64,000 nt of DNA. Source: Adiantum capillus-veneris (taxonomy: Eukaryota > Streptophyta > Polypodiopsida > Polypodiales > Pteridaceae). Where the stretch lies: NCBI GenBank assembly GCA_014529385.2, contig CM043958.1, forward strand, positions 81,959,525 to 82,023,524, in the 5' to 3' direction. Below the pieces are notes generated by a model, which made no database searches, was not told where the DNA came from, and saw only the letters and a list, made by a program, of their open reading frames with translations. Shown here in pieces: positions 22,651 through 32,728 of this stretch; within the stretch, counting starts at the first letter, position 1, and each line of letters starts with the position of its first letter. A program made the translations under genes and the position numbers.

Positions 22651-23167
22651 AATTGAGAAGAAACCTATAGGTCACTTTGAAGTGAGAGGGGTAGCATCAT
22701 GCCTACTACACTTCACAAGTCGACCACTAAATTGTAATTCAGCTCTATGGTGAGAGATATACTACTACACCACACGAGTGGGAATATAAGTTTGTTCTAG
22801 AACCCTTCCCTGCAATAAACCAAGTGGTTGCATATCACAAAAAGAGCGACTAGATGCTACTCACTTCTGGAGTGAGCCGAATGGCTACACACCACAAAGT
22901 GGCCATAGCCTGCAAGCCAACTCTGTGGTGAGAGAAAAACTGCTACACCACAGTCTGACACAACACAAAAAACAAGTTAGTACACATAAGCAAGTGAAAA
23001 ATTATACCTCAATAGTCTTTATTTGTCGGTAAATGCACTAGAGCTCTCCAACTGGGTAGTCTCTCAAACCTCTGCAATGTAAAAGACCGTTTGATTTTGA
23101 CGAAAATCAGCGACTTATATAAGCATTTTTTTATATCGAAAGATCTTTTGATCGAAATATCTTTTGC
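22651..23167. repeat. Non-coding with a dispersed short repeat
   Basis: A motif CTCT(A/G)TGGTGAGAGA...CT(A/G)CTACACCAC occurs at about 22742 and again at about 22928. Near 23100-23190 a GATC-centred palindromic block (AAGATCTTTTGATCG, AAAGATCTTTCGATC) repeats. Confidence 0.5.
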
Positions 23168-23850
23168 TCAAAAGATCTTTCGATCAAAACTAAAAAATAC
23201 GGGTATTCGACCATTGTTCGGGATTTTGGCGTATGATAGCATTTTATACGTAGTATGGGCATTTAAATGCATGTAGTACCGTTTCCAAGCTGCCTCTTTC
23301 AACGTCTGTGGAAAGTACCCCCCCCCCCATTCATCTTCATCTATATCTTTAAGTTCTGCATATTGTTCAAATGCTTGAATAAGGACATCATGATTGTCCT
23401 TATTTCCACCTTTGAACACTCGAAAGGATAATTTCAAATTACTAGAATGCTTAATGTGACTGGTTTTGGATTTGTGAAGTGGATTCTTCTCTTTGGATTA
23501 TTTCTTTATGTAGTGATCTGTATCCGCATCCCAATCATTGTGTGTTTCGATCTCAAACATTGTATCTTCTGCTTTCTTCATTGTTTTATGCCTTCATTGA
23601 TGACTCCACTTACTACCCTTGCTATCTTTAGTGTGTTTCTAGCTTTGCTGAGGTCCATGGGATAGGTTTTTGCATTCGGCCCATTCTGCCTTCCTTCTCT
23701 TGGTATGAGTTGAATGTTGGGAATCCCTTGATTGGTCAACTGTCCCTGGCTCTGGGGGAACATCGGTCTCATTACCATACTCTTTTTCAGTTTTAGAGCA
23801 TTGATCTGATTCCTCCTAGGTTGGACTGACACGATTTGGGTAACCACAAA
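23168..23850 (-). pseudogene. Ty3/gypsy gag fragment (element I)
   Basis: On the minus strand, the N-terminal part at 23847-23578 is followed after breaks by FKGGNKDNHDVLIQAFEQYA and FPQTLKEAAWKRYYMHL at 23437-23168. This is the capsid region of a gypsy Gag, with the FPxTLKxAAxxWY-type core. A primer site lies just upstream at 23909-23921. Nothing of protease or pol follows to the left, so the element is truncated. Confidence 0.75.
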
Positions 23851-23908
23851 TTGGGTAGCTAGCCTTCAACCTGTGCAACTCTTCTAGGTGGTATATCTGA
23901 TGTTTAAT

Positions 23909-23921
23909 GGCTCTAACACCA
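23909..23921 (-). other. Primer-binding site of element I (tRNA-iMet-like)
   Basis: Minus strand TGGTGTTAGAGCC, 11 of 13 matches to TGGTATCAGAGCC; both differences are transitions. It sits between the gag fragment and the probable LTR. Confidence 0.6.
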
Positions 23922-23923
23922 AC

Positions 23924-23970
23924 AGGGAGATAGTTTGAATGTCAAGAGCAAACTAGATCAAGCTACCATG
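23924..23970 (-). repeat. Probable 5' LTR end of element I, cut by element D
   Basis: 47 bp between the element I primer site and the left end of D. The duplicated CCATG (23966-23970 and 38012-38016) shows this sequence was once contiguous with 38017 onwards. Confidence 0.5.
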
Positions 23971-24060
23971 CGTGCGCTCCTTGCCGCACTATCGAAGCAA
24001 GGGCCTTGCCTAACACTGTGTGCGAGCCATAGACGGCTCCAATCACACAACTAGCTTAGC

Positions 24061-24184
24061 TAGTAAGCTCAAAAGAGGGCAATGGTGTGTCACTCACCGC
24101 TCTATGCTCTTACTAGCTTAGCTAGTAAGCTCAAAAGAGGGCAATGGTGTGTCACTCACCGCTCTATGCTCTTACCGTGGAGGA
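24061..24184. repeat. 62-bp tandem duplication inside the D 3' LTR
   Basis: TAGTAAGCTC...GCTCTATGCTCTTAC occurs twice with period 62 (from 24061 and 24123); the 5' LTR has one copy. Confidence 0.9.
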
Positions 24185-24264
24185 TTCCTCGCCGCGAGGA
24201 AGAAGGAGACGCCGCTACGTCGCGCTCAACCGCTTCACCGCCGTCGTGCCGCCGCAATGCTCGA

Positions 24265-24403
<139 letters not shown>

Positions 24404-24728
24404 AGGAGGTGAAGAAGAAGAAGATGGAGATGGAGATGGAGCAAGAGCACTCTTCTATTGCACAAATGAGAGAATGAGTGAATTTTAGGTTTAGTTGGCT
24501 TTTATATGAGCTCACCCCATTCACACTTGGGCGCCCATGCTTAGCCAACTAATCCCTTGAATGTCCGAGTTAGAGTGCGCCTCTCAACGGCGATCACTCT
24601 TACCCTTTTCCAATTGGACCGACAAGCCCGGTACCTGACTCTACCAAATAAATAATACAATGTCCACCGTAGGTTACAACGTCCGTCTCATAGGTGATAG
24701 GGTGTCCGTGAGCCGTGAGGATTAACAT

Positions 24729-24740
24729 GCCCCCCTTCCT
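24729..24740 (-). other. Polypurine tract of element D
   Basis: Minus strand GGAAGGGGGGC immediately before the 3' LTR start TGTTAATCC. Confidence 0.85.
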
Positions 24741-26098
24741 GATGTAGATTCCATCCTCGAAAGCTATTGAGTTGAAGCTCGTTGGTCGAGGTGGAAGAGC
24801 ATTTGAGATGAATGTCCTTAGCCTTCATTAGTCACTGCAAAATCAAACAACATTGCACAGTAATTGCATTTTCATAAGCGATTAAAAAGCATATGCAATT
24901 TTTGGCAGACAATTGATTGGTAACAGAATTTTAAACAATTTGTCAGCAATAAGCATTAAATTGCAATGTAATCAAATGCATAAACAGATGTAAAGGTAAA
25001 AAATTAAACAAGTCTGGGGTCGCTAATTTAACGGTCGAAAGGCACTAGAGATCGACTATTAATACCATGGGTAAGCTTCTTAATTTTCTCTGGTTAATTA
25101 AGTTGTTTAATCGCGAGAGCCAAGTATTTCATGTTCGAGGGCTGACTAGAGGCTATACATAGAGGACCTTGTAGTTAAGCTACGATAAAAGAAATTTCTC
25201 ATGAAATCATCGCCTGACTGATTACCTTTTCTTTGACCCCCCAAAGTGTTTTCACAGTGCTTCAATTTGATGTGTGTGCTTATTTTGTATGCCTTGGGTT
25301 TTTTGCTTTTCAAGGAAAAGCGCCCACACTGGGAACCTCTAGGGCTCTAGTACCATAGGCAATACATGTGAGTGAAGTACCAAATCAAACTGAGATTTCT
25401 CTTCCAGCTTAAGATTTTACATTGTGGCACTTTGATTTTTTGTTTGTTTTTTTTTAGCATTTTAATTTTGTAACTTTGGGGGGTCATATAACACTGATAC
25501 ACCTCCCCAGGCTCATCACACTAGTAAACTCCCTTTATAATACTTAAGCTAAAGGTCAATAGGGTCAAGCCCACTAGAAAGCCCTAGTACATTTCACACA
25601 ATACTTCCTAAATCGGATTAAGAACATAAGTAACCATTGATTATTAGGAAGGCATTCCCCATGGTATTAAGAGAAGATCTCTAACACCTAACTTAGTCAA
25701 ACTAGCTTAGTCGGACAGGTTGATTTTTAAACCTAGACAAGTGATTATGAAAAAAAATTACATTGAATTAAATGTTTGTTACTAAGCAAATGTGTTGGAT
25801 ATTATCCTACCAATCACAATCAAAGCAGACAATCATAGATGCAAAAAAGATAAGGGGCAATGCTAATGGACAAGAAACACCTGTTTGTGTCGATGGTCGC
25901 GCTTGATTTGAAGAGTGAGTCGAGATAAAGATTTCATGAAGGTCCAAATCCTATCAATAGCAACACGCTCTTGTACACACTTGGAAACAAAAGGAATACC
26001 TCCAGGAGGCACATTAGTGGGAAAAGGTACCAACACTTATTGAACACAACAAAAAACATAAGGAACCCTAACCTAATTATTTGCACTCCCCTAGAGAG
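24741..26098 (-). other. Element D 3' non-coding region
   Basis: About 1.36 kb between the last D frame and the polypurine tract, AT-rich, with no coding frame of note. Confidence 0.6.
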
Positions 26099-26557
26099 TC
26101 AAGGGAATAGGATATTGTAGAGGTTGGGGGGAAACCCTAAGGCTAAACCCCTATCGTCGTCGTCGAGATAAACAAAGTCATCATCCATGAGACCATATGT
26201 GCCATCCGTGTAGTCCTGTAAATTTTCTTCTTCATCATAGGTGCCCATGTTTACTAAGAAGGTCACTAGACGCCTATAGTCATCTTGGTCAATAGGGTAG
26301 GCTTGTGCAATGAGAGAAACGCTCTCTACTAAGTATGGATCAGACGTGGTCAAGAGATGTATCAGCCATTCTAACTCCTCAAAATTCCTCTCACATGCTA
26401 ACGTACCTATCAAATCCCATTCACATGCAAGCACTGGAAAGACCATGTGAAATATTTGTGAAAAGTAACAAGGGTACCTCTCACCCAAGCCAGGAGTGGA
26501 TGACTCTAGCGTACTAGCCATATATGTACACGCAAATAGATGATGGTTAGAGTGCAA
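26099..26557 (-). pseudogene. Element D 3' ORF, acidic, unrecognised (152 codons)
   Basis: An uninterrupted 152-codon frame; an internal ATG gives MASTLESSTPGLGERYPC. It contains NFEELEWLIHLLTTSDPYL and ends with a very acidic tail (YDEEENLQDY, LMDDDFVYLDDDDRG). No hydrophobic transmembrane span is evident, so it does not look envelope-like. Its position inside D, after integrase and on the same strand, makes it part of the element. Family unknown; being open end to end within a broken element is notable. Confidence 0.55.
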
Positions 26558-26606
26558 ATATTACAAGGGTCGTGTTCTTGTGCATAATTTGTTTTTATGA
26601 TTTGTG

Positions 26607-26816
26607 TTATGGCTCTTGCTCTTTTACTTTTTTATCTTGTTTTTGTGAGTATAAGGCTTTATATATACGTTCCCTAAGATTGGAGATTAAGAGGTCAGGG
26701 AGAAAGGTTGAGAGGGAAGCAAGTGAATAATGGATGTCCACAAACACTCCGCCCTTCCTTGGGTAGATCATATCGTTTGAAATGATGTCGTCACCCTTTG
26801 AAACCAGTTGTTCCAA
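26607..26816 (-). pseudogene. Element D 3' small frame, unrecognised
   Basis: 69 codons, MEQLVSKGDDIISNDMIYP to a basic Lys/Gln end. It lies between the W-x-P-K repeat region and the acidic frame. It may be a piece of one longer 3' protein; the sequence does not decide. Confidence 0.35.
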
Positions 26817-26911
26817 GTTGTTATAGGTGAAGATTTTTGCCAGTAGTTTTCTATTACCTTAGGTGCGTCGTCGAGTTGCAAGGGTGGTAAGGTACTCTCC
26901 CAGGATCGAAC

Positions 26912-27868
26912 TTAAAGTGGTTCATTAGGTGATTCTTGAACACTAGAAGGTGTGGATTCCTTTGTAGCTTCATGGAGGTCCACTATTGTAGGTGGAGGCT
27001 GTGTAGAAGCTTTTACCTCTATGGATGTATTACATGAGGAGCTAGAAGCTTCATGGAACTCCCCCCTTCCTGAGCTAGGTGGAATAAATTGGTTTTGCCT
27101 TGGAGCCCAAACTAGCTCTGGACTAGGTGTGTAGCATTCTATGATCTTTCCCTTCCCACGGTCTGCCATTGGCTTTAGCGTTACACTGTTTGACTCATAT
27201 GGGTTTGTTGTCGATAGGGAAGGACACATTTTACGTTTAGGTACCCAAATTTGCTCATTTCCATCATAGTAGCCTTGGGCTTCTAATAGTTGTTTTGGAA
27301 TCCATCGTGATTTGGTCTTGACTCTCCTAGGGCGCGCTCTTGGTTTTGCGGGGAAATTTTTTCTTGGAATGGATGGGAGGGTTGAGGTAGTTGGAAGTAA
27401 GGCCTTGGGGACCCATTGATATGTACTCTTAGGTCGTGCAGGTTGAGTACTTGCAATATTACTGCTTGCTGCAACTACAAGTGTTGAAGTGCTAGGTTCA
27501 TGGGTAGCTGGCAAAGACGAGTTAACCACCTTGGCTTGTGAATGTTGGCTATCCTTCAACTTTGCTAGAGTTTGCAACGTAGGTGACTTTGCTTGAATGA
27601 TAGGGGTAAGAGTCTGTGGTCGTGTCGTGACACTATCAGTATCCCAATCAATAGTGCATTTGGTTGCCAACATCCACGTGCGTCCCAGGTTTACGTTGCC
27701 TTCCATAGCTCCCGCGGGCATGACTAGAAACCTCTGCACTATGCTTCCATTGTCATAGACAACAGGGGTCTGAAGGACTCCAAGAATAGCAGTTTTCTTT
27801 TTATTAATGCCCTTGACTTGCATCGTACTCGGGGTAGGGTCGGTTTCCCTAATTGACACCAACTCCAT
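26912..27868 (-). pseudogene. Second retropepsin-like domain C-terminus plus W-x-P-K/R repeats (D)
   Basis: Continues, after a one-base frameshift near 27860, from the DTGA motif of the preceding frame: MELVSIRETDP, VKGINKKKTAILGVL, VVYDNGSIVQRFLVMPAG, then NLGRTWMLATKCTIDWDTD, which occupies the place of the ILGRPW strand of a retropepsin. Downstream is a Pro/Ser/Thr-rich region with four W-x-P-K/R motifs (YQWVPKALL, SRWIPKQLL, QIWVPKRKM, LVWAPRQN) and an Arg/Lys patch (KPRARPRRVKTK). The stop is at 26912. Role unknown. A nucleic-acid-binding or Gag-like role for the basic repeat region is only a guess. Confidence 0.6.
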
Positions 27869-28652
27869 AGGATAACAAATTGTGTTTAGCTCCCGTATCT
27901 AATAAGGCATTGTATAGTACTTTCCCATAGGGGCTATTTAGCTCAATTGGGTATCGTAGGGGTGGCTCAGATTCTAATGAGTCATCATCTATGTCCTCGA
28001 AAAATGCTTGCGTGATTCCCAGATTAGCCTCTCGTTGTTGTCGTTCTCGAGCCTCAACTCTTGCTTGGATTTTTTTAAGCTCTGCTTGTTCCTTGGCAGC
28101 CTTCTTTTGATGGATGGCTTGCAACTCTTCCTGGCTTAGAGGATCATAATATCTTTTGAATTTACTCCCATTAAGGAATCCAATGGTTTCAACTCCATCT
28201 AGATTCTCCACACAAATGGTACCTTGCGGGGTAATTTCACACACTCGATATGGTCCCTTAACAGCGTATTTCAATTTCTTCTTTTCATTACGTACCCCGT
28301 ACATAAGAACTTTATCACCAACCTTGATGTCTTTATCCTTTAAATGGCTATCAAACCACTTATTTCTCCTATCCTTCTCCACTAGAGCATTTCGCACAGC
28401 TAATTGCCTCTCTTCATCTAGCCTTTCCAGGATATATAATCGCTCCACTAAGGGGTTACCATCCCAACCTTCTTGAGAAGCTACTGGAAGACTAGGAATG
28501 ACAAACTCCCATGGCATAACTGCTTCTTGGCCATACACCATCTTATACGGTGTGCAATTAATAGAAACTTTATACGCAGTACGATAAGCCCATAAAGTTG
28601 ATGTAAGCTTTAGGTCCCAATCAGTGTGATGAGCCTCAATTGTCTTTGTCAA
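27849..28652 (-). pseudogene. Element D integrase C-terminus fused to a second protease-like domain
   Basis: Starts in the integrase core tail (LKLTSTLWAYRTAYK, TPYKMVYGQEAVMPWEF), then the C-terminal fold KDKDIKVGDKVLMYGVRN and KYAVKGPYRVCEIT. A Lys/Glu-rich linker with coiled-coil character (HQKKAAKEQAELKKIQARV) follows. Then a new domain begins: LRYPIELNSPYGKVLYNALL and the aspartic-protease signature LLDTGAKHNLLS, with DTGA encoded at 27899-27888. The element's ordinary protease is elsewhere (31825-32376). The frame ends just after the signature through a frameshift. Confidence 0.8.
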
Positions 28653-29112
28653 AATGGAGATGAGAGTTTTGTTGGTACTCTCAGCTTGGCCATTTGCTTG
28701 GAGATATCATGAAGTTTGATGTGAGTTCTTTTATTACTTCATTTATAAAATGAGTTCCATTGTCACTCACAAGTTCAAAGGGGCATCCAAAACATGTGAT
28801 AATGTTCTCAAAGAGGAACTTAGCTGTTGTTTTTGCATCCACCTTTCGTGTTGCTTTTGCTTCAGCCCATTTGGTTACATAGTCAGTAGCCACAATGATA
28901 TATCATGATTGCGTATTACGTGCAGCCGGACTAATCGGTCCTACAAAGTCTAAGCCCCACTTTTCAAATGGTTGGGTTATCTTGATGGGATGTAGAGGCA
29001 TCCTATCACTTCTTTGTGGCTTCTTAAAGCGTTGGCATTCATCACATCCCTTTGCAAAAAGTGATGCATCCTTAAACAGAGTGGGCCACCAATAGCCTGA
29101 CTGTAAGATCTT
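28653..29112 (-). pseudogene. Element D integrase core
   Basis: Zinc-binding C-half CDECQRFKK near 29040, then FEKWGLDFVGPISPAA (first D), ATDYVTKWAEAKATRK and LVSDNGTHFINEV (second D) near 28760, and QANGQAESTNKTL (catalytic E) near 28695. Stops occur at 29113-29115 and near 28908; a small deletion around 28710 removes the residues usually found between TSNFM and QANGQAE and shifts frame. Confidence 0.82.
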
Positions 29113-30123
29113 TCAGGCAGTCAACTTTCTAGTAAAGTGACCACCAGCTATGCCCATGTGTGCCTCTTGTAGAATATATAAATACTCATCCTCACGGGCA
29201 CAGCGTCTAAGAACATCATCTTTTCCTCTCTTATAGAGAGTTCCCGCCAGTAAGCAATAGGGTTCGCATTCCTTGATTAATTTTCGAGCTATATCTTTTC
29301 GCAGCTCTTTGGGTGGAAAACCATTAAATAAGAAGTTAACAATCTTTTCACTCCATTCAGGCATTGTCTCAACAATGAACAAAGGAGTATCACGCAATTC
29401 ATCATCAACCCCCGTAGGAGCTTCGCCATTAGGGATACGAGATAAATGATCCGCCATGACATGTTTCCTCCCAGGCCTCACAACAACGGTGAAGTCAAAC
29501 TCAAGAAGAATTAAAAACCATCGTGTAATTCGACCTGTGGAACACGGCTTGTTTACCAAATATAGCAATGCTTGATGATCAACATAAAACACAAACTTGG
29601 TAGCAAGAAGGTAATAGCGAAATTTCTTTACTGCATAAATCATAGCTAGACCTTCGCACTCTGTAGTAGTGTAGTTCATCTCGGCATCATTTAATTGGCG
29701 ACTCTCAAAGCTAATAGGGTAGTCCAATTTATGTTCTCCTGGTTGAGTTAGAACACACCCAATAGCAAAATTTGATGCATCAATATGCACATGAAAAGGT
29801 ACATTCCAATCAGGTGTTCGCAGGATTGGAGCACTTGTTACGGCCTTCTTTAATAACTCATAAGATTGATGACATTCTTCCGTCCAGTGAAACTCGATAA
29901 GAAGCTTGTACAATGGACGCGCTATCTCGGCAAAGTTTAAAATAAACCTTCGATAATAACCAACATGGCCCATAAATCTTTGAACTCCTTTATAGTTAGT
30001 AGGTGGTGGCAAATCGGCAATGGCTTTAATCTTACTCTCATCTGTGGATATCGCGTTCTTGGACACTATATGCCCTAGAATGACTCCATGCTTAACCCAA
30101 AATTGGGATTTGAAAGGGTTCAA
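29113..30123 (-). pseudogene. Element D RT thumb, RNase H and integrase zinc-finger start
   Basis: Begins SLNPFKSQFWVKHGVILGH of RT. RNase H follows: PFHVHIDASNFAIGCVLTQ, FESRQLNDAEMNYTTTECEGLA, HQALLYLVNKP, and RKHVMADHLSRIPNG at the domain end. The integrase H2C2 region starts at YILQEAHMGIAGGHFTRK. No archaeal-type second RNase H follows, unlike element H. Confidence 0.88.
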
Positions 30124-30159
30124 TGAGATGCGATAAAATCTGCACCTTTCAAATATTTT

Positions 30160-31119
30160 TCATAGATATAACAAATGCTTCTCCCAAGAAGAATAAACAC
30201 AAAGGTCGTCTAGGAAAGCTTCACAAAACTCCCTTAGAAATTCTTTAAACGCGGTGTTTATTAATCGTTGGAATGTAGCAGGGGCATTTGTTAAGCCAAA
30301 AGCCATAACACGAAATGCAAACACTCCAAACTCTGTGATAAAAGCAGTTTTAGCTTGGTCCTCTAATGCAATTGTGATTTGATTGTAACCAGAGTACCCA
30401 TCTAAAAAGCTATAAGCTTCCTTGCCCACAACTCTTTCAAGCACATGTTCTGAATATGGCAAGGGATAATGATCTCTCCTGGTAGTTGCATTAACTTTCT
30501 TGAGGTCTACGCACACTCTTAGTTTCCCATTCTTTTTTGGCACAATGACTATTGGAGAAACCCATTCTGAGTGCTCAATAGGGTATATGAATCCACATTG
30601 GATAAGTTTTTCAATCTCCTCTTGTACAATTTTGGTGTACTTAGGATTCATTGGATAGGGTCGTTGCTGGACGGGTTTAGCAATGTTGATCATGGGAATT
30701 GTATGTTGCACCACAGAAGGTGGAACGCCCTTCATGTCATGATATGTCCAAGCAAAGATATCCTTGTATCCCTTGAGGAGCTCCTTAAGTACAACCTCTT
30801 CAGTTTCGGTAAGGTCTTGAGCAATAAAGACTGGTTTAGACTCCTCACCTGGTTCTGCTAATTCTATCTCTTTAACTACCGCTGGACAATCAAAGACTCC
30901 ACTGCTTCCATTGGTAGGTATTCGTTGGGCTTTGGCATACACAACCTTCCGCTCCCCCGTGGTATAAGATTTAAAATGTTCAGGAGCCGTATGTAAGTTA
31001 GCAGGCTCTTGTCCTGACGGAGACCTTTCTTTTAGTTCTGCCTCCTTTTGTTGTTGTGCCAACTCTCGGTTTTGACGTCTTCTTATAGTTCGACTCAATT
31101 TCGGCTCTATAACCTCCAA
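30160..31119 (-). pseudogene. Element D reverse transcriptase
   Basis: RT preceded by an acidic/basic linker. DIFAWTYHDMKGVPP and IQCGFIYPIEHSEWVSPIV, PKKNGKLRVCVDLKKVN, DGYSGYNQI, FRVMAFGLTNAPATFQRL and catalytic AFLDDLCVYS (xxDD as FLDD). A TAG/TAA-type stop at 30160 lies inside HLxYLxKIFERCR; the same phase continues into the next frame, so it is a nonsense change rather than a gene end. Confidence 0.9.
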
Positions 31120-31137
31120 TTGAGCAAGGTCAATGGG

Positions 31138-31740
31138 TCACGGGCTGCACCACATGACACTCTGGAGATGTTCACCCCAATTGTCTACTAGCTTTCGATG
31201 AGCATCACATGCCCCTAGATAGCTAAGCCATTCTGCAGTAGATCTTTCCTTGTTTATCCTAGCTCTCACATTTGCTCGATATCGTCGTCTCTTATATGAC
31301 CTTTGTTTCTTGTTACGGTTTTGATTTTGGTAAATGTTTGAACTCGACTCGCCTGATAGGTCTTCGCTTGTATCTTCTTCACTCTCATATAAATTACCAT
31401 AGATGGTCGTACTAGGCCTTGAGTGTTCTGTTTCTATACTTGGTTCACTCGATGTTTCTTCAGGTTCTGAATCCATTTCTCCTTGAGATTCCGTTTCTGA
31501 TGTGTATTGGCCTGAAGCCTTTGAGGAATCATCGGTTTCACTCTCAGGTAGGTGTGCCTCTTTCTTATCATCGGATGTTACATGCGCTACACCTAACATG
31601 TTTACTGGTGCAATGTGTGGTATCTCTTCCCCATCTGGTGTTACCCAGGTTGTTCCTCTAGCTCCCCATGTATCTATAGTTGCCACTAGGTGCACCCAAT
31701 CGACATTGTCTGACTCGGCCATTCCGGGTAGGATATCCAT
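31138..31740 (-). pseudogene. Element D protease-RT linker
   Basis: 200 codons, acidic and Ser/Glu-rich (SESEEDTSEDLSGESS-type content), then Arg-rich (KKQRSYKRRRYRANVRARI). Same phase as the RT frame across the stop at 31138. No catalytic domain recognised. It follows the protease frame in phase across the stop at 31825. Confidence 0.6.
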
Positions 31741-31824
31741 ATAAGGAGAGTTCTCCCCAATATCCGTGTCTTCGTTACACGTGTAACAATACTGTAATGG
31801 AGCTGAGTGAATTGTTGTGTCTGA

Positions 31825-32376
31825 TCAATTATCAATGATGAATTTATTTCCTAGAGGATGCGTTCGACCACTTAAAAGATCAACTCGAATGACAGAGTCT
31901 TGAAACTGTAAGTAGACGTGGTTTTTATGCACCATTTTTGCTTCCCTCATGAATGGACGCCCTAAGATCATCTCAAATGACATAGTATGCTTGGAAAAAT
32001 CCTTAACAATGAAATTCTGCCTTACCTTGTGTTCCAAGACCTTGATTCTGAGATCCTTTAGCATTCCAATAGGCGTAACAATAGATCCATTAGCCATTTT
32101 TACCACTACGCTTGTGGCTTCAAGGTGAGGTCGCCCCATAGACTCCCAACAACTCTTTGTCACCATGCTGACTCCCGCACCACCATCAAGGACCCCCTTT
32201 ACAGTTAATCCTTTAGTAGTGATTGGTAGAGTAGCATTAGATTCATCACCTTCAAAGTATTGCACCAACTTGTTAACGGGTACTTCAATTACAGATTCAT
32301 GTCCCGCTAGGTCAGATGGTGGTGCTAAATGTTCCTCATTATGCAAACTGTGGTAATCCGGCCTGTAATTCTCCAC
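31825..32376 (-). pseudogene. Element D gag-proximal protease
   Basis: Aspartic protease that would mature Gag-Pol. GVLDGGAGVSMVTKSCW carries the active-site position as DGGA (32187-32176) instead of DTGA/DSGA, a form also seen in element H here. VKMANGSIVTPIGML and EMILGRPFMREAKMV follow, the latter the conserved ILGRP strand. It matches the decayed F2 protease at 43.9-44.2 kb in order and motif. Confidence 0.82.
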
Positions 32377-32713
32377 TGAGGAAGGCTCGAAGAGCTGAGA
32401 CTAGCTCGGGGTCTTTATATAGTTTGGACATGATGGTAGTTCTAACTTCTGAAGACATGAAATCCATCAATTTGGCAACATTTAATGGCATCTTGTGGGA
32501 CGTAGGACCCTGACAAGAGAATGGTGAAGATGGAATCTCCACTTCCTCAAGGGGGTCGGACATTCCCTCACCAAACATTCTCTCTAGTAGGAAAGGTGTG
32601 TGTCCACTATCAGATGTCCTACCCTCACTCTCTTCCCAAATGATACTGGGTATAGCTAACGGCCTGTAGTTCTTCTGAGGTTGAACTTGTGTGGGAAACA
32701 CTGTGTCCGACAT
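32339..32713 (-). pseudogene. Element D gag-protease spacer
   Basis: 124 codons, in phase with the nucleocapsid frame across a stop at 32729, then frameshifted into the protease frame around 32376. It contains SPLEEVEIPSSPFSCQG-type hydrophilic sequence and KLMDFMSSEVRTTIMSKLYK. No domain recognised. Confidence 0.5.
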
Positions 32714-32728
32714 TGGGATATGTTTGGG

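Noticed and set aside
26099-26557. Envelope-like protein in the 3' part of element D
   Set aside because: No hydrophobic transmembrane span or cleavage-site pattern is visible; left as unrecognised.
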